From: an uncultured Clostridia bacterium
GTDB lineage: Bacteria > Bacillota > Clostridia > Oscillospirales > Ruminococcaceae
Assembly: GCA_944382905.1 (NCBI GenBank)
Contig: CALWNU010000001.1
Location: forward strand, 1-42,391
DNA length: 42,391 bases
Direction: 5' to 3'
The position numbers and the translations under genes were made by a program. Positions 36,986 to 42,391 of this stretch are shown here, in pieces (the stretch's first letter is position 1; every line of letters begins with the position of its first letter). The notes below the pieces were generated by a model. It was not told the origin of the DNA. It was given only the letters and a program-made list of their open reading frames with translations, and did not search any database.

Positions 36986-36999
36986 CGAACATACATTCT
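36986..36999. promoter_or_regulatory. LexA (SOS) box upstream of recA
   Basis: CGAACATACATTCT matches the Gram-positive SOS box CGAAC-N4-GTTCG with one arm degenerate. It lies about 20 bp upstream of the recA -35. Confidence 0.7.
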
Positions 37000-37030
37000 T
37001 TTTTCTCCTCCGACTTTCTTCCTGTTTTTG

Positions 37031-37059
37031 TTGCGAAAATGCCTTTTTTATAGTATAAT
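37031..37059 (+). promoter_or_regulatory. Promoter of the gntR gene
   Basis: TTGCGA (37031-37036), 17 bp, TATAAT (37054-37059). Confidence 0.8.
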
Positions 37060-37085
37060 AAATACAATTTTTAGATAAAATGTCG

Positions 37086-37122
37086 TAGGCCGTCCTGATC
37101 GTTTTCTCTTCTGGGCGGCCTA
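37086..37122 (+). repeat. Inverted repeat in the gntR leader
   Basis: TAGGCCGTCC (37086-37095) and GGGCGGCCTA (37113-37122) pair over 10 positions with one G-T pair around 17 bases. It lies between the promoter and the start codon, where it could be an autoregulatory operator or an mRNA hairpin. Confidence 0.55.
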
Positions 37123-37146
37123 TGCTGTGCGAAAAGGATTGGGATC

Positions 37147-37824
37147 ATGAGAGACAATACATTATCAAACGGCTACTCCCTGGCGGATAAGGTGTTTAAA
37201 AAACTGGAGGAGGAAATCCTCAACGGGGCGCTGAAAGCCGGGGAAAACCTGACGGAATTGCATGTTTCCGCCCGGCTGGGCGTAAGCCGGACGCCGGTGC
37301 GGGAGGCCATTCACCGCCTGGAGCAGGAAGGCCTGGTCCAGCTGACCCCCAACAAGGGCGCGGTCGTGGTCGGGGTCAGCGAAACCGACCTGCGGGATAT
37401 CTATGCAATCCGAATGAAGCTCGAGGGGCTGGCCTCCCGCTGGGCGGCACAGCAGATTACCGAAGAAGGGATCAAGGCGCTGCGGGACATCCTGGAGCTG
37501 CAAGAATTTTACACCGCCAAAGGGGATCTGGAGCAGCTGCGGAACCTGGATTCCCAGTTTCACGAATGCATTTATGAAATCTGCGGAAGCCGCACCCTGC
37601 GTCAGACCCTGAGCAGCCTGCACCATTCGGTGCAGCGGTACCGCAAAATGTCTTTCGCCACCAAAGGGCGCGCCCAAAAGGTGATGGGAGAGCATCAGCG
37701 GATTGTCGACGCCATTGCCGCCCAAGACCCTGACGCGGCGGAACAGGCCACCATCGACCACATCGAAATGGCCGCGTCCAATATGCTCAAGAATCTCGGC
37801 ATGGCGGCAGACGCAAAACAGTAG
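37147..37824 (+). CDS. GntR family transcriptional regulator, FadR subgroup (FCD domain)
   Basis: 225 residues. The winged helix at about 10-75 contains LHVSARLGVSRTPVREAIHRLEQEGLVQ, the GntR signature. Residues about 85-215 form the all-helical FCD effector domain; DIYAIRMKLEGLASRWAA, DSQFHECIYEICGS and HQRIVDAIAAQDPDAAEQATIDHIEMA supply the Asp/His residues that usually bind a metal and an organic acid. The ligand cannot be read from sequence. The ATG at 37147 has a weak AAGGA. It stands alone, facing away from recA, and has a two-way terminator after it. No obvious catabolic target lies next to it, so it may regulate itself and genes elsewhere. Confidence 0.92.
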   Translation: MRDNTLSNGYSLADKVFKKLEEEILNGALKAGENLTELHVSARLGVSRTPVREAIHRLEQEGLVQLTPNKGAVVVGVSETDLRDIYAIRMKLEGLASRWAAQQITEEGIKALRDILELQEFYTAKGDLEQLRNLDSQFHECIYEICGSRTLRQTLSSLHHSVQRYRKMSFATKGRAQKVMGEHQRIVDAIAAQDPDAAEQATIDHIEMAASNMLKNLGMAADAKQ

Positions 37825-37888
37825 CCTTGCCCCGCTTCCCATCCGCGGAACAAGATCTCGGCTTTCGCGCGGCAGCCACTTAAAAAAG

Positions 37889-37920
37889 AAAAAGCCTTTG
37901 CCATCTGGCAAAGGCTTTTT
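37889..37920. terminator. Two-way terminator between gntR and the ferredoxin gene
   Basis: AAAAAGCCTTTGCC and GGCAAAGGCTTTTT pair perfectly around ATCT. Confidence 0.92.
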
Positions 37921-37938
37921 GCTTTTTGTCAATGCGGT

Positions 37939-38127
<189 letters not shown>

Positions 38128-38140
38128 TCATTTTGACAAC

Positions 38141-38168
38141 ATTGTATCACGTTCCGGGAAAAAATCAA
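38141..38168 (-). promoter_or_regulatory. Promoter of the ferredoxin gene
   Basis: On the minus strand, TTGATT (38168-38163), 16 bp, TACAAT (38146-38141) with TG one base before it. Confidence 0.7.
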
Positions 38169-38206
38169 CTGTTTCCATCCGATTTTTCACCGGCTTGTCC
38201 AAAACT

Positions 38207-39073
38207 TTACTCCATGATCTCCTTTAACGCGTCCATCTCTTTCTTCTCCACCTTGATGCGGCCGTCCCGCAGCAGATGGACCTCTTCTTTGGGATACACC
38301 CTGGCCGGCGCATCTAAATTCGCATCCAGACGTACCTTCAGCAGGCCGGTCAGCAGGTTGACCTCGGTCACCTTCCCTTTCCCGTCCGGCGTTTGCACCA
38401 GCGCGCCGGTCTTGGGGGTGGAGCGCAGCAGATCCTCATAAGCTTCCTGCTCGTATTTCAAACAGCACATCAGCCGCCCGCAGGTCCCGGAAATTTTCAC
38501 CGGGTTTAACGACAAATTCTGTTCCTTGGCCATTTTGATGGAAACCGGCTGGAATTCCCCTAAAAAGGTGGCGCAGCAAAACGGGCGCCCGCAGATCCCC
38601 AGCCCGCCAAGCATTTTCGCCTCGTCCCGGACGCCGATCTGCCGCAGTTCAATGCGGGTGCGAAAGACCGAGGCCAGGTCCTTGACCAGTTCCCGGAAGT
38701 CCACTCGGCCATCTGCGGTAAAATAAAACAGGATCTTGCTGTTGTCAAAGGTATATTCCACGTCTACCAGCTTCATTTCCAGCTGATGGGCGGCGATTTT
38801 TTCATTGCAGATTTTCGCCGCGCTGATTTGCTTTTCCCGGTTTTTGCGCACCTGCGCCAGATCGTCTTTGGTGGCTTTGCGAATCACCTTTTTCAGCGGC
38901 TTGACAATGCTCTCGTCGCTGACCTGCCGGATTTCCATCGCCACTTCGCCGCATTCCACGCCCCGGGCCGTCTCTACAATGACATGGTCCTCTTTTTGCA
39001 GCGGGATACCGTCCGGGTCAAAGTAATAGACCTTCCCGACCTGTTTGAATCTCACACCGATTACCTGCGCCAT
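38207..39073 (-). CDS. ricT: PSP1-domain protein RicT (YaaT)
   Basis: 288 residues. In Bacillus, RicT joins RicA and RicF in an iron-sulfur complex that affects RNase Y, sporulation and competence. MAQVIGVRFKQVGKVYYFDP is the usual start. Cys-rich GICGRPFCCATFL and GTCGRLMCCLKYE match the metal-binding positions. KVDVEYTFDNSKILFYFTADGRVDFRELVKDLA belongs to the PSP1 domain. It lies 12 bp after holB, as in the holB-yaaT order of Bacillus. The C-terminus is Lys/Glu-rich. Confidence 0.94.
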   Translation of the reverse strand: MAQVIGVRFKQVGKVYYFDPDGIPLQKEDHVIVETARGVECGEVAMEIRQVSDESIVKPLKKVIRKATKDDLAQVRKNREKQISAAKICNEKIAAHQLEMKLVDVEYTFDNSKILFYFTADGRVDFRELVKDLASVFRTRIELRQIGVRDEAKMLGGLGICGRPFCCATFLGEFQPVSIKMAKEQNLSLNPVKISGTCGRLMCCLKYEQEAYEDLLRSTPKTGALVQTPDGKGKVTEVNLLTGLLKVRLDANLDAPARVYPKEEVHLLRDGRIKVEKKEMDALKEIME

Positions 39074-39085
39074 ATTGCCTCCATT

Positions 39086-40045
39086 CTATTCTCCGAGAGC
39101 GCTGCCGATCCCAGCGCCCAGCCAGGTAATCAGCAGCGGCATATTCATGTTCTGGCGGGCATATTCCATACCCTGCTCTATTATAGCAAGGACTTTCTCC
39201 GCCTGCAACGGAAGAATCCGGTACGCCGGTCCGTTTTGGGCCAGAAAATAGGACTTTGTATTCCCCGCCAGAACCTGCCGCACCTGTTCCAGGCAGCGGA
39301 CCAGCCCTTCCCGGTCTTTTTCCAATCCTGCCAGCAGCTGCAGCATGCCAAACCGGTCCGTTTGCTCCATCTGCCGGCACAGCTGCTGCGCCAATTGGAA
39401 CCATTGCGCGTCCTTCTCTTCTTCCAGCATCTGTTTGGCCCGCCCGATATTGCCCCCGCTGGCCTGCGCCGCCCAACGGGCTTTGTCCGGATCCAGCCCC
39501 GGCATCTGTTCCCGCAGCGCCTGTTCGGTCCTCTCAGCGCCCGGCCCTTCCAGCGTCAGCAAGACCACCCGGGAACGGACCGTCTCCAACAATTGGAACC
39601 GGTTATCACAGGTCAAAAGAAACATCACCCCGGGCGGGGGTTCTTCCAGCAGCTTTAACAGGGCGTTCTGCGCCCAGGCGGTCATCTTCTGCACCTCGCA
39701 CAGGATGTAGATCTTCCTTGGCGCCTCGTTTGGCTTGACCCACGCATCCGCCCGCAGCTTCTCCACCTGCTCTTTGGTAAAGGACGCCTTTCCCGGCGGC
39801 GGCGCAATCCGCTGGACGTCGGGATGGATCCCTTTGAAAATCTTTTTGCAGTGGCGGCATTGGCCGCACGGCGCGTCTTCCCCTTCACATAGGGCGGCGG
39901 CGGCAATAAGGCCGGCGAAGGTTTTGCGGCCGGATCCCGCTTCCCCTTCCAGTAAAATCCCATGCGGAAAGCGCCCGCCTCTTTGATAGAAGACGAGCGC
40001 CTCTTTTGCTTTGCTATTTCCGTAAAATTGATTGAACTGCGACAT
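39086..40045 (-). CDS. holB: DNA polymerase III subunit delta' (HolB)
   Basis: 319 residues. It is part of the clamp loader that places the sliding clamp on DNA. GILLEGEAGSGRKTFAGLIAAA is a degenerate P-loop as expected for delta'. The zinc module is CEGEDAPCGQCRHCKK. ALLKLLEEPPPGVMFLLTCDN and the SRVVLL sensor are family signatures. The ATG at 40045 follows darA by 19 bp. In Bacillus, yaaR lies between darA and holB; it is absent here. Confidence 0.94.
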   Translation of the reverse strand: MSQFNQFYGNSKAKEALVFYQRGGRFPHGILLEGEAGSGRKTFAGLIAAAALCEGEDAPCGQCRHCKKIFKGIHPDVQRIAPPPGKASFTKEQVEKLRADAWVKPNEAPRKIYILCEVQKMTAWAQNALLKLLEEPPPGVMFLLTCDNRFQLLETVRSRVVLLTLEGPGAERTEQALREQMPGLDPDKARWAAQASGGNIGRAKQMLEEEKDAQWFQLAQQLCRQMEQTDRFGMLQLLAGLEKDREGLVRCLEQVRQVLAGNTKSYFLAQNGPAYRILPLQAEKVLAIIEQGMEYARQNMNMPLLITWLGAGIGSALGE

Positions 40046-40064
40046 CGTTTTGCAAACTTTGGGA

Positions 40065-40388
40065 TTACAGTTTCTTAAACTGCTCCACGTCTAATACAAA
40101 GATCGTAGCGCCGCCCACCGTAACCTCCACAGGGAAAGAGGTATACATCCCAACGCCATAAGACGCAGAAGACGGAACCATCTGTTTTCTCTTTTTGCTG
40201 TGCTCGCCGATGACGCTAATCGCCTTATCCACGTTCTCGTCTTCCGTACCAATCAAAAACGTGGTATTGCCGCTCATCAAGAAGCCGCCGGTCGTAGCCA
40301 GCTTAGTGACCGAAAAATTATTTTTGGTCAGCGCAGAGGAAACCATAGAGCTGTCATCACTGGAAACAATAGCAAGAATTAATTTCAT
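40065..40388 (-). CDS. darA: Cyclic di-AMP receptor DarA (PstA)
   Basis: 107 residues from the ATG at 40388 (MKLILAIVSSDDSSMVSSALTKNNF), which follows AGGAGGG. It is a small PII-like trimeric protein that binds c-di-AMP. The T-loop region is TGGFLMSGNTTFLIGTEDENVD, and the B-loop with EVTVGGATIFVLDVEQF ends the fold. The downstream effect of binding is still unclear. It begins the darA-holB-ricT group, with an extended -10 promoter before it. tmk, often placed before it, is not seen. Confidence 0.95.
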   Translation of the reverse strand: MKLILAIVSSDDSSMVSSALTKNNFSVTKLATTGGFLMSGNTTFLIGTEDENVDKAISVIGEHSKKRKQMVPSSASYGVGMYTSFPVEVTVGGATIFVLDVEQFKKL

Positions 40389-40429
40389 ACAAAACCCTCC
40401 TTTTAGCGGCAATCTCTTGCCTTTGGCTT

Positions 40430-40444
40430 ATTATAGCACAAATT
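40430..40444 (-). promoter_or_regulatory. Extended -10 promoter of darA-holB-ricT
   Basis: On the minus strand, TTTGTGCTATAATAA includes TATAAT (40435-40430) with TG one base before it. No good -35 is visible. The same 15 bases occur at the ruvC promoter. Confidence 0.6.
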
Positions 40445-40517
40445 CTCAGAAAATACCATAGGTTTTTTGATTACAAAGCTGTAAAAATTGTATAAAATCC
40501 TTAAACGGCGGCATTCC

Positions 40518-41552
40518 CTAATGCCTTTTCCGTTTTTCCCGCAGAGCCAGGGCAATACTCACCAGTTTCTCCACCCATGGCCGGTAAGTATAATTCCACT
40601 CTCCCGCGTATTCGTCCAGCTGCCCGTTAAACCCTTTTTTAAACCGATACAGCCCATACATATGGCTGTTCTCATCCAAATTGCCGGAAACGCCCTGGAA
40701 ATCGTACAGGGTGCAGCCGGTCTCCACCGCCCAGCGGATCATCTCCCACTGCATCAAATAGTTGGGCATGACGTTTCGGTACAGATTATCCGACGCGCCG
40801 TACACATAACAGGTCTTCCCCGCATAATTGGTGGCGATAGCCCCGCAGACCACATTGCCCTGGTAAAACCCCAGATACAGCCTGGCGTGTTCCCCCAGCG
40901 CCTGCAGCATGCGTGCAAAGTAGCTTTTGGGCCGCACCTGAAACCCGTCCCGCTCGCCGGTGGTCTGCATGATCCGGACAAATTCATCCAGGTACTCCTG
41001 CCCCACGACCTTGATTTCCACGCCGTGCTTTCTGGCCACCCGCACATTATAGCGGGTCTTTTGGGTGAGGTTCTGGAACAGTTCGTCCTCGCTGCGCCCT
41101 TGTAAAAACAAATGGTAATTGAACCGCGCCTGGATGGTCTCAAACCCTTCCGGCCCGGCAAACAGCCAAAACCCCATTTCCCGCATGGTTTGGGCGACCT
41201 GGGTATCCGAAGCCAACACCTCCGGGTCCCACTTGAGCTGGTACGCCCGATATTGCCGCGCCAATTGGTCCAGCCCCTTTTTCAGCTGCTCCAGCAGCGG
41301 CCGGTCCGCCAAATCGCATACCGGTCCGCGGGGCGCATATAACAGCGAGGCGCCGATCACCGGCAGCTTTTGGATCAGGACGGCGCATCCTGCCTGGATC
41401 TTGCCGCTTTGGTCCCGCACCACGACGATCTCGCCCTTCCAGTTGTTTTTGACCGAAAACCAGCGGCTGGATTGGGTAAATCCACCCCTGGGATGGGTTT
41501 GACAGAACTGTTCATATTCTTCATACTGCTCCGGGCGCAAAATTTCTGTCAT
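40518..41552 (-). CDS. FemAB-type peptidyl transferase (lipid II bridge-forming, FemX-like)
   Basis: 344 residues from the ATG at 41552 (MTEILRPEQYEEYEQFCQTHP), which follows GGAGAG at the end of queG. FemABX proteins use aminoacyl-tRNA to add amino acids to the peptide stem of lipid II. FTQSSRWFSVKNNW near the N-terminus, LYAPRGPVCD, and LTQKTRYNVRVARKHGVEIKV and VYGASDNLYRNVMPNYLMQWEMIRWA in the second GNAT-like domain are typical. YDFQGVSGNLDENSHMYGLYRFKKGFNG ends the core. Which residue it adds (Ala, Ser or Gly) cannot be told. It starts four bases after the queG stop. Confidence 0.88.
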   Translation of the reverse strand: MTEILRPEQYEEYEQFCQTHPRGGFTQSSRWFSVKNNWKGEIVVVRDQSGKIQAGCAVLIQKLPVIGASLLYAPRGPVCDLADRPLLEQLKKGLDQLARQYRAYQLKWDPEVLASDTQVAQTMREMGFWLFAGPEGFETIQARFNYHLFLQGRSEDELFQNLTQKTRYNVRVARKHGVEIKVVGQEYLDEFVRIMQTTGERDGFQVRPKSYFARMLQALGEHARLYLGFYQGNVVCGAIATNYAGKTCYVYGASDNLYRNVMPNYLMQWEMIRWAVETGCTLYDFQGVSGNLDENSHMYGLYRFKKGFNGQLDEYAGEWNYTYRPWVEKLVSIALALREKRKRH

Positions 41553-41556
41553 AAGC

Positions 41557-42391
41557 TCACTCTCCTGTATCCGGCCCACCGCCGGGCTTTCTTACGTTTA
41601 TTATGCGCAAATTCCGCTGCAATACCGCCTTGCCGCGGTAGCCAAATGCTTTTTCCTCCATCAGCCGGTCCAGATTTTCCTCGCAGGCGATCCCATCCAA
41701 CTGCTGGCGGAACAAGAAAAGGTCCGTCAGGCCCTTCCCGCGATTGTACGGGCAGGCGTCGTTGCAGATATCACATCCCCAGGCCAGCCCGCCTACCCGG
41801 ATCTGCGCTTGCTCCCAGGGGGTCAGTTCCCCTTTTTTCTGGGTCAGAGAAGACCGGCAACGGCTTTTGTCCACGCCCGCTGGGGAAAGAGCTTTGGTGG
41901 GGCAGGCGTCCAGGCACCGGCGGCAGTCCCCGCAGCGGTAGGATACCGGGATGGAAGCATCCAGCGGCAGGTCGGTAACGATTTCCGCAATAAAATGATA
42001 GCTCCCATACGCGGGGCTAATCAGCAATCCATTTTGTCCGACAAATCCCAGCCCAGCCAAATAGGCGGCATGGACTTCCCGAATGGGGGAATTATCGGTG
42101 AAAAAGACAAATTCCCGTTCCGGCCAGCATTCTTTCATCTTTTCTGCCGCGGGCTCCAGCAGCGTTTGGGCCAGCCGGTGATAATCTCTTGCCCAGGCGT
42201 ATCGGGAAATATTATGCTCCCATTCCCCCGCATAGTACCCCAGCAGGCAGACGATCACCGACTCTGCCCCCTGCGGCAGCCGGGATTTGGCCCGGCATTC
42301 CAAAAGCGGGAGCGTATCCGCAAAGCGGGCCACGCCCCAATGGCGGATGCCCGCCTGTTCTAAAATCCGCCCAACCTTCTCCCGGCTATGC
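41557..42391 (-). CDS. queG: Epoxyqueuosine reductase QueG, N-terminus beyond window edge
   Basis: At least 278 residues are visible; the frame stays open to the right edge without a convincing start, so the first residues are missing. A GTG at 42333 is in frame but falls inside the conserved WGVARF start region. It reduces epoxyqueuosine to queuosine in tRNA with a cobalamin and two 4Fe-4S clusters. DNSPIREVHAAYLAGLGFVGQNGLLISP is the cobalamin-binding region. CGDCRRCLDACPTKAL and CDICNDACPYN bind the clusters. The end, LDRLMEEKAFGYRGKAVLQRNLRI, is the short HEAT-like tail. Start codon and operon head lie outside the window. Confidence 0.93.
   Translation of the reverse strand, partial: HSREKVGRILEQAGIRHWGVARFADTLPLLECRAKSRLPQGAESVIVCLLGYYAGEWEHNISRYAWARDYHRLAQTLLEPAAEKMKECWPEREFVFFTDNSPIREVHAAYLAGLGFVGQNGLLISPAYGSYHFIAEIVTDLPLDASIPVSYRCGDCRRCLDACPTKALSPAGVDKSRCRSSLTQKKGELTPWEQAQIRVGGLAWGCDICNDACPYNRGKGLTDLFLFRQQLDGIACEENLDRLMEEKAFGYRGKAVLQRNLRIINVRKPGGGPDTGE

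Noticed and set aside
40508..40527. GGCATT/AATGCC hairpin as terminator of the FemAB-type gene
   Set aside because: Six pairs and no T-run on the minus strand; too weak to call.

Overview
The window reads as a chromosomal segment of a low-oxygen Bacillota, most likely class Clostridia (Oscillospiraceae/Ruminococcaceae-like). The evidence is Gram-positive housekeeping synteny (darA-holB-ricT; recA-recX-rimO-pgsA; ruvCAB), a T-box riboswitch before cysS, a Gram-positive LexA box before recA, an ECF transporter module, a zinc-finger Clp ATPase, a small 2[4Fe-4S] ferredoxin and no outer-membrane genes. Most of the window is GC-rich; about 14.2-16.1 kb is visibly AT-rich.

Region 1 (1-13.9 kb, all minus strand) is a cell-surface polysaccharide operon read from about 13.88 kb towards position 1. 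The order is a GT2 glycosyltransferase, rmlA-rmlC-rmlB-rmlD (dTDP-L-rhamnose synthesis), an ABC-2 permease with an added outside domain (Wzm/TagG type), its ATPase (Wzt/TagH type), a methyltransferase-GT2-GT2 fusion, a DUF2142 membrane protein, a pyruvyltransferase-ferredoxin-FrhB fusion, and an unrecognised gene running off the left edge. Many junctions are ATGA overlaps. This suggests a rhamnose-containing, possibly pyruvylated polymer exported by an ABC transporter.

Region 2 (13.9-16.2 kb, plus strand) is a promoter-rich, AT-rich spacer with three inverted repeats, followed by two secreted-protein genes. The first is a cysteine-peptidase-like protein whose signal peptide is interrupted by an in-frame TAA. 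The second is a lipoprotein that shares its N-terminal domain. The pair ends at a strong terminator.

Region 3 (16.2-29.3 kb, minus) holds tRNA-Gly, -Arg, -His and -Gln, a ClpE/ClpC-like ATPase, and a long ruvC-ruvA-ruvB-glmM-methyltransferase-ecfA1-ecfA2-ecfT-truA-DUF5711-cvpA run. Region 4 (29.3-31.35 kb, plus) has tRNA-Val, a Bcp peroxiredoxin and an SLC13-type permease. Region 5 (31.3-37.0 kb, minus) has cysS with a cysteine T-box and recA-recX-rimO-pgsA. Region 6 has a plus-strand FadR/GntR regulator, then on the minus strand a ferredoxin, ricT, holB, darA, a FemAB-type transferase and a queG gene cut by the right edge.

The most unusual signals are the extracytoplasmic domain shared by the permease and the DUF2142 protein, the three-part pyruvyltransferase/FrhB fusion, the nonsense codon inside the signal peptide together with its paired lipoprotein, and the nested palindromes around 13.87-14.29 kb. 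All calls are by reading alone; no database search was run.
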